DNA from: Acidobacteriota bacterium
GTDB lineage: Bacteria; Acidobacteriota; Terriglobia; Acidiferrales; UBA7541
Assembly (NCBI GenBank): GCA_028876695.1
Contig: JAGWRH010000360.1
Coordinates: 1 to 15,551, forward strand
Length of the DNA stretch: 15,551 bases
Direction of reading: 5' to 3'
A program made the translations under genes and the position numbers. This document shows positions 1-7,168 of the stretch, piece by piece (position 1 is the first letter of the stretch; each line of letters begins with the position of its first letter). Below the pieces are notes generated by a model. It searched no databases. It had not been told where the DNA came from and was given only the letters and a program-made list of their open reading frames with translations.

Positions 1-42
1 CGTCCGGGATGATTTCCTGGCCTAATCTTAAGGCGTAGATCC

Positions 43-2055
43 ATGCGTGAACCCGCTCATTCTGACCCGGCCGCCGAGCCAACAGGCGACGCGAACATCG
101 TTAAAGACCGCGCGCACCCGGATCGCGCGGGTGACCAGCGCACTCTGCTGCTCAGTGATGTGCCCGACGCGGCCTCTCTGATGCCGGAAGCGGCCGAAGC
201 TTCCCGAACGTCCCACGCGGCTATCGAAACGACGCCCAATGCGGTCATTCCATCGTCGCGGCCGCAATTTCCCACGCTCGATCTGACGCCGCTCTCGCAG
301 CGCTATGAGCTGCTGGCAGAGGCCGGCCACGGCAGCATGGGCAACGTGTACAAGGCGCGCGACCGGGAAACCGGTGAAACCGTCGCGCTGAAACTGCTAA
401 AGCCGGAGATCGCTTCCGACCAGTCGATGATGGAGCGCTTCAAAAAGGAGCTCCTCTTCGCGCGCAAGATCACGCACAAAAACGTTTGTCGCGTCCACGA
501 ATTCAACCGGATCGGCGGCATTGCGTATACTTCGATGGAATTTGTCGAGGGCGAAAGCCTCCGCTCGGTGCTGAACCGCTTTGGCGGGCTGCCGCCGCGC
601 AAGGGCCTCGACATCGCATTGCAGATGTGCTCGGCGCTGCAGGAGGCCCACGCGCAGGGAATTGTCCACCGCGATCTGAAGCCCGAAAACGTGATGGTCG
701 ATACGCAGGGCAACGTCAAGATCATGGACTTCGGCATCGCGCGCTCGATGGACGCAATGACGCGCCTCACCGGGTCGATGGTCGGCACGCCCGCCTACAT
801 GGCGCCCGAACAGGTCGCCGGAAAACAGGTGGATTTCCGCACGGATATTTATGCGCTGGGCCTGATCCTCTACGAAATTTTCACAGGTCAGCCCGCGTTT
901 CAGGCGGAGAACGCCGTCGCCGTCGCGCTAAAGCAGATGCGCGAAACGCCGCAGGCACCGCATGAGCTCGAGTCCTCGATACCGTTCGGGATCGAGCGAG
1001 CGATCATGAAGTGCTTGCAAAAGGACCCGGCTCAGCGCTTCCAATCCGTCGGGCAACTCGCGGATGCATTGCGCGCGCCCGCGGCGGGCGTATCGAACGC
1101 CGCGGCGGCGGCGCCATTGCCAGCAGCCAATCTCGCCGCATCAACTAACCGAGTGACCAACAGCACCGGGTTTGCGCCCCACCCGCTGTACGGCGCTTCC
1201 GCGCTTTCCGCGGAGCCGAAGCGTCGATCGAAATCGGGATGGGTCCTGTTAGTGATCTTGCTGGTTGGCGGCGCGTATGCCGCAATGCGCTGGAATCAGG
1301 TGGTCCAAGCCGCGCGCGTGTACGAGCCGCTCACAAGGAGCGCAGCCGAATACTACTACGCGCAAGTGAAGTCGTTCGTCAAAGGCTCCCCGCAACAGAC
1401 CTTGCAATTCGCGGCACGAACCGGCGCAGAAGCCGCCAGCGATGCAAGTGCGACGCGAGAAACCCCGCCCGATACCTCTTCGAGCGTCACGCAGGCCGCG
1501 GACAATGGCGCATCCGAACCCGCAGATCGAAATTCCAGCGATGCGTCGCATAAGCCATCGAAGCAGGCGACGGAATCCGTTGCGAGCGCAGCGCCTGGCG
1601 GGTCCGCCAGTACAAACGCAACGGAATCTACTGCTCAACCGGCGCCAGCCGCGACGTCGGGCACGCCGAAGCCGGTTCCGTTCGAACACCCGAAACGTGC
1701 AGCAACGGCTGTGCAACAGCGGGCCGATGCGGCTTTCGGCGAGAACACGCTGTCGGTTCCTCCGGTGAATGACACGTCACCGAGATTTCTTTGGATTGGC
1801 CGTTTCGAGACAGAGGACCGCGCACAAGAGAGGGCCAGGAAAGTAGAAGGGCTCGGGCTGCCAGTGATCGTCATCCCCAGGCGTAACGTCGGGGGTGAAT
1901 TTTTCATTGTGCTCAGCGGACCTTTTGGCCCGGAGCGCGTCGAGAGCGTGATGGTGTGGCTGAAAAAACAGGGGTTCGGCGGAGTTCGCGTGCTGAAAAA
2001 TCCGATCCGAAACGGCCGGTTAGTTCCGGGTGTGGAACAGGACCCGGAAAACTGA
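43..2055 (+). CDS. Transmembrane Ser/Thr protein kinase with C-terminal SPOR domain
   Basis: A 670-residue Hanks-type Ser/Thr kinase that should phosphorylate cytoplasmic proteins in response to an envelope signal. Residues 1-86 are a low-complexity leader. The kinase domain spans about 87-350: glycine loop GHGSMG (95-100), ATP-binding K117, helix-C E136, HRDLKPEN (209-216, catalytic D211), DFG (229-231), APE (254-256) and DIYALG (268-273). All catalytic residues are present, so it should be active. A single membrane segment lies at about 399-415, followed by an Ala/Ser/Thr/Pro-rich linker. A SPOR-like domain covers about 580-652 (RFLWIGRF at 581-588, SGPFG ending at 629). SPOR domains in other proteins bind glycan strands lacking stem peptides, so the sensor side probably faces peptidoglycan; that is inference. 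The ATG at 43 has AAGG at 30-33. It is the first gene of a three-gene set with PP2C and FHA genes. Its promoter lies outside or at the edge of the window. Confidence 0.93.
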   Translation: MREPAHSDPAAEPTGDANIVKDRAHPDRAGDQRTLLLSDVPDAASLMPEAAEASRTSHAAIETTPNAVIPSSRPQFPTLDLTPLSQRYELLAEAGHGSMGNVYKARDRETGETVALKLLKPEIASDQSMMERFKKELLFARKITHKNVCRVHEFNRIGGIAYTSMEFVEGESLRSVLNRFGGLPPRKGLDIALQMCSALQEAHAQGIVHRDLKPENVMVDTQGNVKIMDFGIARSMDAMTRLTGSMVGTPAYMAPEQVAGKQVDFRTDIYALGLILYEIFTGQPAFQAENAVAVALKQMRETPQAPHELESSIPFGIERAIMKCLQKDPAQRFQSVGQLADALRAPAAGVSNAAAAAPLPAANLAASTNRVTNSTGFAPHPLYGASALSAEPKRRSKSGWVLLVILLVGGAYAAMRWNQVVQAARVYEPLTRSAAEYYYAQVKSFVKGSPQQTLQFAARTGAEAASDASATRETPPDTSSSVTQAADNGASEPADRNSSDASHKPSKQATESVASAAPGGSASTNATESTAQPAPAATSGTPKPVPFEHPKRAATAVQQRADAAFGENTLSVPPVNDTSPRFLWIGRFETEDRAQERARKVEGLGLPVIVIPRRNVGGEFFIVLSGPFGPERVESVMVWLKKQGFGGVRVLKNPIRNGRLVPGVEQDPEN

Positions 2056-2088
2056 CGCAAGTAAGCCAATCCAGACGGTCAGCGGACA

Positions 2089-2892
2089 TTGCGTAACAAA
2101 ATCGAATTCGGCGCCTGCAGCGATATCGGATGCGTTCGCGAGGGCAACGAAGATAGCTTCGGCGCCGCACCGGACGTGAGGCTCTTCGTCTTATCGGACG
2201 GCATGGGCGGACTCGCTTTTGGAGAGGTCGCGAGCCGGATTGCGGTGGAAACGATTATTCGCGAATACCGCGGCGCCAAAGCGGGCACCGGGCTCAATGG
2301 CGATTCGATCGAAGGCGTCTCGGAAGCGTCGAACCGATTGGTTTCCGCTATTCACGCCGCCAACAAGGCGATCTATCAAAACGCAGAGCAGAACGGTGCG
2401 AATCAACAGATGGGAGCGACCGTCGTCGCTGTGCACTTGGCGGAGGAGCGCATGAGCCTGGCCCACGTCGGCGATAGCCGCGCGTACCGCCTGCGCGGCG
2501 GCCAACTCGAACAATTGACCCGTGATCATTCGTTCATTGCGGAGCAAGTTCGGCAGGGCCGAATGACGCAGTTAGAGGCCGGCCGCAGCGGCTTGCAGAA
2601 TGTGCTCCTGCGCGCACTCGGGACCTCGCCGAAAGTCGATGTGGAAATTACGGAAGAGCTGATCCTGGATGGAGATATCGTGCTGCTTTGTTCCGATGGC
2701 CTCACGCGGGAATTAACCGACGCGCGGATTGCGGCCATCCTCGGCAGCTGTGACGAGGCGCAGGAAGCCGCGGATCGGCTCGTCGAGGCAGCGAAGCAGG
2801 CCGGCGGAGGCGATAACATTACCGCGATCGTGTTGCGGCGCGACGCAAACTCCCGAAACTCGTTCGCGCGCATGTTCCGCATCGGCAGATGA
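2089..2892 (+). CDS. PP2C-family Ser/Thr protein phosphatase
   Basis: A 267-residue soluble, metal-dependent PPM/PP2C phosphatase, presumably reversing phosphorylation by the kinase encoded 33 nt upstream. The expected motifs appear in order: NED (20-22), SDGMGG (36-41, metal ligand D37), GDSR (128-131), a TRDHS segment, SDGLTREL starting at S202 with metal ligand D203, and GGGDN (239-243, D242). The length is typical for a single-domain bacterial PP2C. The start is TTG at 2089, because the conserved fold begins at about residue 6 and no upstream in-frame ATG follows the kinase stop. The Shine-Dalgarno is weak, which fits translation coupled to the kinase. There is no membrane segment or signal peptide. 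Confidence 0.93.
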   Translation: MRNKIEFGACSDIGCVREGNEDSFGAAPDVRLFVLSDGMGGLAFGEVASRIAVETIIREYRGAKAGTGLNGDSIEGVSEASNRLVSAIHAANKAIYQNAEQNGANQQMGATVVAVHLAEERMSLAHVGDSRAYRLRGGQLEQLTRDHSFIAEQVRQGRMTQLEAGRSGLQNVLLRALGTSPKVDVEITEELILDGDIVLLCSDGLTRELTDARIAAILGSCDEAQEAADRLVEAAKQAGGGDNITAIVLRRDANSRNSFARMFRIGR

Positions 2893-2932
2893 ATAAGAAA
2901 CTCGGGAAATTGATTCGGTCGGGGAGACGCCC

Positions 2933-3664
2933 ATGCCCAAGCTGGTTTTGAAGTTCGAAAACGCGGTTCTCCAGGAAGTGCCCGTGAGCTCGAAAGAAGT
3001 CAGCATCGGGCGCTCGCCGGATAACGCGCTCGTGATCGATAACCCCGCGGTATCGCACTATCACGCGCGCGTCTTCAACGAAGAAGGCCGGATCATGCTG
3101 GAAGACTTCGGAAGCTTGAATGGGACATTCGTCAACGGCCAGCGCGTAAAGATGATCGCTCTGAAGCACGGGGATTCCGTCGCGGTCGGAAAGCACACGA
3201 TCGTGGTTTCCGACTCGCGCGACCTGGATGGATTTGCGTCGTCGTACGCGGCGAAGCCCGCGGCGCCGAAACTGAATGAGACCGTCATCCTCGACACCAA
3301 GGAGCGGCGCGCGTTCATGCAGCAGGTCGCGGCCGGAGGCGAGAGCGCGCAGGTGGCGCCGGCGCGGCTGAAAGTGCCCACACTCGTGGTGCGCAAAGGC
3401 AAAACCAGCCAAAAAGAATACCCGCTCACGGACAAGCTGACGGTGGTCGGGAAATCCACGATGGCCACGGTGAAGCTGACCAGTTGGTTCGCGCCGCGGG
3501 TGGCGGCGCAGATCAACCGGCGCGAAGACCAATCCTATTACCTGGGCCCCGCCGATAAGGTGCCGAGCGTCAACGGCCGTCCGATCGATCGCCCGACAAA
3601 ACTTTCGCCGGGCGATGTGATCGATGTGGCCGGCGTTCAGTTGGAGTTTGTTTACCGCGATTGA
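2933..3664 (+). CDS. Protein with canonical and degenerate FHA domains
   Basis: A 243-residue soluble protein, probably a phosphothreonine-binding adaptor for the upstream kinase/phosphatase pair. The N-terminal FHA domain has the full phosphopeptide-binding set: GRS (26-28), SHYH (41-44) and LNGTFVNG (62-69). A linker at about 95-148 includes NETVILDTK with T117, which resembles the acidic/Thr sites by which GarA/OdhI-type FHA proteins are controlled; the resemblance is by eye only. A second FHA-like fold spans about 149-241. There GR is replaced by GK (173-174), the Ser-x-x-His motif is not recognisable, but a VNGRPI strand-loop remains, so it probably does not bind phosphothreonine in the usual way. 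ATG at 2933 has GGGGAG at 2921-2926. It lies 40 nt after the PP2C gene and closes the operon. Confidence 0.9.
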   Translation: MPKLVLKFENAVLQEVPVSSKEVSIGRSPDNALVIDNPAVSHYHARVFNEEGRIMLEDFGSLNGTFVNGQRVKMIALKHGDSVAVGKHTIVVSDSRDLDGFASSYAAKPAAPKLNETVILDTKERRAFMQQVAAGGESAQVAPARLKVPTLVVRKGKTSQKEYPLTDKLTVVGKSTMATVKLTSWFAPRVAAQINRREDQSYYLGPADKVPSVNGRPIDRPTKLSPGDVIDVAGVQLEFVYRD

Positions 3665-3678
3665 GCGATTCGGCGCTG

Positions 3679-4422
3679 CTATCCCGCAGTCGCTTTGGCC
3701 GCCGAACCCTTCACGTATGTATCCAGAAACTGTTTCGTGAGCGCCCAGGCCAGACCCGCCGCCGCGTCGTGATAGCTTGCTCGCGCGTCGCAGAAAAACC
3801 CGTGGTCGGCATAGGAAACCAGCACGTTGACGAATTGCTTTTTCGCTTTGGTCAACGCATCGACTACCGCATGGCGATGCTCCGCCGAGATGTGCTGATC
3901 GAGCCCGCCCCAAAAGAGCAGGATCGGAGCGTGCAGGTCGGCTGCGCGATGCAGATATTGTTGCGCGATTCCCCCGCCGTAAAACGAGATGGAAGCTTGC
4001 AGCGGGAGAGCCGCGTCCGCGAGATAGGACGCACGCCCGCCCATGCAGAAGCCGATGCTGGCAACGCGGCCCGCGGCTACCTGGTCGTGCGCCCGGAGCC
4101 AGTCGTATGCGGCGCGCATATCCGCCACCTGGCCCTCTTCCGTGAGTGCCTGCATGTGCGGCATGACCGCGGGGAAATTATCGTAGCCGCTCTCGAATCC
4201 CGGCGCGGTCCGGTGAAATAGCTCCGGCGCGATGGCGACGTAGCCTTCGCGCGCGATGCGCTCGGTCACGTCGCGAATGTGAGCATTCACCCCAAACGCT
4301 TCCTGCAGCACGAGCATGCCCGGATATTTGCCGGGTTCGGCCGGACGCGCGACGTATGCGTTCATCGATGTGCCGTCGGAAACGTTCAGTGAAACTTTCT
4401 GGGTGGCGATCTTTGCGGTCAT
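3679..4422 (-). CDS. Dienelactone hydrolase family protein
   Basis: A 247-residue alpha/beta-hydrolase of the dienelactone hydrolase (DLH) family, cytoplasmic. In catabolic relatives this fold opens dienelactones to maleylacetate, but many genomic members act on other esters or lactones and the substrate here is unknown. The Cys-Asp-His triad is readable: C126 in GFCMGG, D175 in WGGLDQ and H207 in YADHGF, with the family glutamate E41 in LQEAFGV. The length matches single-domain DLHs. The frame is open back to 4545, but the ATG at 4422 is chosen because a near-perfect GGAGGAAG (4427-4434) precedes it and the DLH fold starts right there. It converges on the FHA gene with only 14 nt between stop codons. 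No aromatic-degradation genes surround it. Confidence 0.92.
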   Translation of the reverse strand: MTAKIATQKVSLNVSDGTSMNAYVARPAEPGKYPGMLVLQEAFGVNAHIRDVTERIAREGYVAIAPELFHRTAPGFESGYDNFPAVMPHMQALTEEGQVADMRAAYDWLRAHDQVAAGRVASIGFCMGGRASYLADAALPLQASISFYGGGIAQQYLHRAADLHAPILLFWGGLDQHISAEHRHAVVDALTKAKKQFVNVLVSYADHGFFCDARASYHDAAAGLAWALTKQFLDTYVKGSAAKATAG

Positions 4423-4644
4423 TTTTCTTCCTCCATTGCGTACGCTATAAGGCTCCCGTAGCATAATCACTCCGGCTCGAAATTCGAAGAAAGTTATGCA
4501 GCCGAACCCGCGGCATGCTGCCCGTATGGGCGGTCGTTGCCACATTCAGTATCCGAAGATCGTCACCTGAGCGAATCGACTGCTACGCCGGCGCGCGCCG
4601 CGCCGATGATATGATTTGAATCAACGATTCCACTGGAGAGACCC
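4423..4644. other. Divergent intergenic region, 222 bp
   Basis: This region separates the minus-strand hydrolase from the plus-strand 83-residue gene. It contains a 12-bp perfect palindrome CGGCGCGCGCCG (4589-4600). A TATGAT sequence at 4610-4615 could be a -10 element for the small gene, but no -35 match sits at the right distance. I see no RNA gene or terminator hairpin with a T-run. Confidence 0.4.
4427..4434 (-). promoter_or_regulatory. Ribosome binding site fixing the dienelactone hydrolase start
   Basis: On the minus strand the sequence reads GGAGGAAG followed by a 4-nt A-rich spacer and ATG at 4422. It is one of the strongest Shine-Dalgarno matches in the window and argues against the 41-codon longer version of the gene. 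Confidence 0.8.
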
Positions 4645-4896
4645 ATGGCAGAGCCATCCAAAGAAGAGTTACTCGCACGCATCGCCGAACTGGAAAGGCA
4701 GACCACGGGGCGGCCGCGAGGCAGCCTGGAATTTCGCGTGGGCGAAAAGGGCGGCGTGAGCGTGTACGGGTTGGGCCGGTTCCCGGTGACACTCTATTAC
4801 GAGCAATGGGTCCGGCTGCTCGACGCCGCGGACGCGCTGCGGAAATTCCTCGAGGAAAATAAGGGCCGTCTCAAGTTGAAGACGCCCGCGCAGTAG
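4645..4896 (+). CDS. Conserved small protein, function unknown
   Basis: An 83-residue soluble protein that I cannot name. The first ~22 residues form a charged helix rich in Glu and Leu (EELLARIAELE) that could be a short coiled coil. The middle is a beta-rich Gly/Val stretch (RVGEKGGVSVYGLGRFPVTLY, about 31-51), and the end is an amphipathic helix (about 52-75) with a Lys-rich tail. The pattern reads like a genuine conserved family rather than a chance frame, and the second half looks like a small alpha/beta domain. ATG at 4645 is preceded by GGAGAG at 4635-4640. There are no Cys pairs or metal motifs, signal peptide or membrane segment. It sits 148 bp ahead of the DUF4242 gene and may be transcribed separately. 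Confidence 0.8.
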   Translation: MAEPSKEELLARIAELERQTTGRPRGSLEFRVGEKGGVSVYGLGRFPVTLYYEQWVRLLDAADALRKFLEENKGRLKLKTPAQ

Positions 4897-4942
4897 CCGT
4901 CGCTCGGATCTGGAGCGGGATTCACCCGCTGCACGACGCGCG

Positions 4943-4971
4943 TTGAGCCCATGCGCCAAGTGGCGTAGGAT
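4943..4971 (+). promoter_or_regulatory. Candidate sigma-70 promoter for the DUF4242 gene
   Basis: TTGAGC (4943-4948), a 17-nt spacer, then TAGGAT (4966-4971). Transcription would start near 4978, leaving a leader of about 65 nt. The leader contains a GCCGG-TCG-CCGGC inverted repeat (4988-5000) and ends in an AGGAGAG ribosome binding site. Confidence 0.4.
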
Positions 4972-5044
4972 GCTCGGCAAATGAAGTGCCGGTCGCCGGC
5001 GCGCGCGGCGCATCCTTAAAGAACAGCGTAGAGGAGAGAATCCA

Positions 5045-5344
5045 ATGCCGAAATTCGTCATCGAGCGAAATATCCCGGGCGCGGGGAAATTGAGTGCTTC
5101 CGAATTGCAGGCAGTTTCGGAAAAGTCCTGTTCCGTGCTGGGAAAGTTGGGTCCCCAGATCCAATGGGTGCAGAGCTACGTCACGGACGACAAGATCTAT
5201 TGTGTGTATATCGCGCCGAATGAAGAGATCGTCCGGGAGCACGCCCGGCAAGGCGGCTTTCCGGTAAATAAGATTTCGCAGGTGCGGTCGGTGATCGATC
5301 CCACGTCCGCGGAAGGCGCGGGTCGCGCGGCGGGAAATATTTAA
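5045..5344 (+). CDS. DUF4242 family small protein (SCO4226-like)
   Basis: A 99-residue cytoplasmic protein of the DUF4242 family, a ferredoxin-like small fold. The Streptomyces member SCO4226 has been described as a nickel-binding protein; whether this one binds metal is not shown. Family features seen here are the start MPKFVIERNIPGAG, a helix with EKSC (C29), the central QIQWVQSYVTDDKIYCVY strand pair with C58, and EEIVREHARQGGFP with H71 and R73 before the final V-x-x-VIDP strand. The length is normal for the family. ATG at 5045 has AGGAGAG (5032-5038) at good spacing. A promoter candidate at 4943-4971 suggests it is transcribed on its own. Confidence 0.88.
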   Translation: MPKFVIERNIPGAGKLSASELQAVSEKSCSVLGKLGPQIQWVQSYVTDDKIYCVYIAPNEEIVREHARQGGFPVNKISQVRSVIDPTSAEGAGRAAGNI

Positions 5345-5426
5345 CGTGCGGGAATCGCGTCCGGCGGTTTAGCACTAACGCCAACCTCGAATCGATCTAG
5401 CTCTGTATCATGCCTGGTGGAGCGCA

Positions 5427-5629
5427 TCAATTCCTCTTGGCGGCTTGGCGGAGCCGCGCTTTCACGGTCGTTTGGGTGAGACTCCCAGGAAGCGGCTTAT
5501 CGAGAGGGAAGTGGACCGTGCCCTTGGAATTGCGAAACACCTTGAGTGCGCCTTTGAACTGCTCGATCACCGTGGCGCGGGGAAAAGGCCGCGGTGATCT
5601 GAGAACGCAGCGTACCAGACGAGCGCGCT
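5427..5629 (-). pseudogene. DUF1801 (YdhG-like) gene remnant, 5'-truncated and frameshifted
   Basis: The minus strand holds the C-terminal half of a DUF1801 protein in two frames. From 5629 one frame reads SALVWYAAFSDHRGLFP, matching the family's AAF-x-x-H-x-x-x-(F/Y)P core. After the C4 run (plus-strand GGGG at 5579-5582) the homology continues in a second frame with ATVIEQFKGALK, then SKGTVHFPLDKPLP, to a TGA at 5427-5429. A single missing base near 5571-5582 restores the normal spacing between the (F/Y)P and IEQF motifs. The N-terminal half is absent: the homology stops at the TAG of the aldehyde dehydrogenase. No start codon or ribosome binding site is available, so it should be dead. The open plus-strand frame across the same bases is only its shadow. 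The family assignment is from motif memory, not a search. Confidence 0.68.
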
Positions 5630-7076
5630 AGGCTTCGCTGATAAATTTCGTGACCAGGCACGCTTCGAGGCCTTCGATTCCTTCCTCGGAGCCGTGGCCG
5701 CTCTCCTTCACGCCGCCGAAGGGCGATTCGGGCACGGAAATCTGAAACGTATTCACTCCCACCATTCCCGCTTCGAGTTTTTCGCCGAGCAGCTTCGCGC
5801 GATGCGCCGATCCGGTGAAGGCAAACGCGGCCAGGCCGTAAGGCAGGCGATTGGCTTCCCGGATCACCGCGTCGAAATCGGAGAACGGATTAAGCACCGC
5901 CACTGGGCCGAACGGCTCTTCGTTCATGATGCGCGCGGAATTTGGCGCGTCGGAAAGAACCGTGGGCGCGTAGAAATATCCCGGGCTGCGAAGGCGCGCG
6001 CCGCCGGCGTGGATTTTGGCGCCATGTTGCTTGGCATCGGCGATAAAGCCTTCGATCGCGACCAGGCGCCGCGCGTGGATCAGGGGCCCCATCTGTGTCT
6101 GATCATCGAGGCCATCGCCCACCACCACGGCGTTTGCACGCGCCGTAAAGCCTTCCACGAACCGATTGTAGATTTTCTCGTGCGCGTAGAAACGCGTCGG
6201 CGAGACGCAAACCTGGCCCGCGTTGCGATATTTCGCCGCAACACACATATCGAGCACCTGATCTACGTCCACATCGTCGAAGACCAGCACGGGCGCATGC
6301 CCGCCCAGCTCCATCGTCGTGCGTTTCATGCCTTCGGCGGCGAGCTTCATCAGATGCTTGCCCACCGGAATCGAACCGGTGAACGAAACTTTGCGTATCA
6401 CGGGCGAAGCGAGCAGATAGGTTGAAATTTCCGCCGGAACGCCGAACACGATCGAGAGCACGTTTTCCGGCAGGCCCGCTTCCATTAGGCAGCGAGCAAC
6501 GGCCAGCGCCGACGCGGGAGTTTCTTCGGCGGGCTTCAGAATCACCGAGCAGCCTGCGCCGAGGGCGGATCCGATTTTGCGCGCGGGATTGCCGAGCGGG
6601 AAATTCCACGGCGCGAAAGCGGCCACCGGCCCGACCGGCTCTTTAACGATGGCCAGGCGAGTGCCTGGGGCCCGCTGAGGCAGGACGCGCCCATAGGCGC
6701 GGCGGCCCTCTTCGGCGTACCACTCGAAGATGTTGGCCGACATTTGCACTTCGATGCGCGTCTCGGCGATGCGCTTGCCGGATTCGGTGGTAGCGATGCG
6801 CGCGATTTCTTCGGCGCGCGAGCGCATCAGGTCCGCGGCCTTCTTCAAGATTTTGCCGCGCTGGTCGGGGAACACGGCGCGCCACGTTTCGAAGCCTTTT
6901 TGCGCTGCGGCGAGCGCGCGATCGAGATCGGCGGTGGTGGCGTGCGGAAGCCGTCCAATGGCCTCCTCGGTAGCGGGATTGATCACTGGAGAAGTTCTGC
7001 GGTCACCCGGTGCAACCCATTCGCCGCCGATGAATAGCCCGAGTTCCGCGTAATCCGCCGCCAGTTGCGTTGCCAT
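5628..7076 (-). CDS. NAD(P)-dependent aldehyde dehydrogenase, succinate-semialdehyde type
   Basis: A 482-residue cytosolic aldehyde dehydrogenase oxidising an aldehyde to its acid with NAD(P)+. The overall pattern (NPATEE near the N-terminus, PWNFPL, FTGS, ELGGHAP, PFGGVKESGHG near the C-terminus) fits the succinate-semialdehyde dehydrogenase branch, but semialdehyde specificity cannot be proven by eye. Catalytic residues are in place: N158, general base E256, nucleophile C290 (34 residues apart, as usual) and the EEPFGP cofactor glutamate. The frame is open upstream to 7133, but ATG at 7076 is preferred because GAGGAG (7084-7089) lies 7 nt ahead and homologues begin near this point. A promoter candidate at 7105-7133 suggests independent transcription, although the DUF6282 gene upstream lies on the same strand. 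Its TAG abuts the DUF1801 remnant. Confidence 0.93.
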   Translation of the reverse strand: MATQLAADYAELGLFIGGEWVAPGDRRTSPVINPATEEAIGRLPHATTADLDRALAAAQKGFETWRAVFPDQRGKILKKAADLMRSRAEEIARIATTESGKRIAETRIEVQMSANIFEWYAEEGRRAYGRVLPQRAPGTRLAIVKEPVGPVAAFAPWNFPLGNPARKIGSALGAGCSVILKPAEETPASALAVARCLMEAGLPENVLSIVFGVPAEISTYLLASPVIRKVSFTGSIPVGKHLMKLAAEGMKRTTMELGGHAPVLVFDDVDVDQVLDMCVAAKYRNAGQVCVSPTRFYAHEKIYNRFVEGFTARANAVVVGDGLDDQTQMGPLIHARRLVAIEGFIADAKQHGAKIHAGGARLRSPGYFYAPTVLSDAPNSARIMNEEPFGPVAVLNPFSDFDAVIREANRLPYGLAAFAFTGSAHRAKLLGEKLEAGMVGVNTFQISVPESPFGGVKESGHGSEEGIEGLEACLVTKFISEA

Positions 7077-7083
7077 CAGAGCG

Positions 7084-7089
7084 CTCCTC
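7084..7089 (-). promoter_or_regulatory. Ribosome binding site fixing the aldehyde dehydrogenase start
   Basis: GAGGAG on the minus strand, 7 nt ahead of ATG at 7076. It rules in favour of the 482-residue form over a 501-residue form starting at 7133, which would begin inside the candidate promoter. Confidence 0.75.
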
Positions 7090-7104
7090 AGTATTGATAG
7101 CGCG

Positions 7105-7133
7105 ATAATTTCACTTCGGGGTGTGGCCGTCAA
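7105..7133 (-). promoter_or_regulatory. Candidate sigma-70 promoter for the aldehyde dehydrogenase
   Basis: On the minus strand TTGACG (7133-7128), 17 nt, AATTAT (7110-7105). The -35 matches five of six bases and the -10 four of six. Initiation near 7098 would give a short leader of about 22 nt carrying the GAGGAG site. Confidence 0.42.
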
Positions 7134-7168
7134 GATTACCGCGGGTCGACCGCATGCGTATTTCGTGC

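Larger units (their letters stand above)
4586..5006 (+). repeat. 13-bp GC-rich direct repeat before two small genes
   Basis: CGCCGGCGCGCGC occurs at 4586-4598 and again at 4994-5006, about 46 and 38 nt before the starts of the 83-residue gene and the DUF4242 gene. Only the two ends of this interval are the repeat. In DNA of this composition such alternating GC tracts can arise by chance. Confidence 0.3.

Noticed and set aside
3665..3678. Bidirectional terminator between the convergent FHA and hydrolase genes
   Set aside because: The 14-nt gap is too short and shows no stem with flanking T-runs.
2819..3913. 364-codon minus-strand frame across the FHA gene
   Set aside because: It is antisense to the clear FHA protein and runs on into the hydrolase gene in another frame. 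Its translation is Arg/His-rich with no domain.
4423..4545. 41-codon N-terminal extension of the dienelactone hydrolase
   Set aside because: The GGAGGAAG site and the start of the fold both select ATG at 4422; the extension has no signal-peptide or domain character.
5694..6425. 243-codon plus-strand frame inside the aldehyde dehydrogenase
   Set aside because: It is complementary to a fully conserved dehydrogenase and is rich in His/Arg, typical of an antisense shadow in GC-rich DNA.
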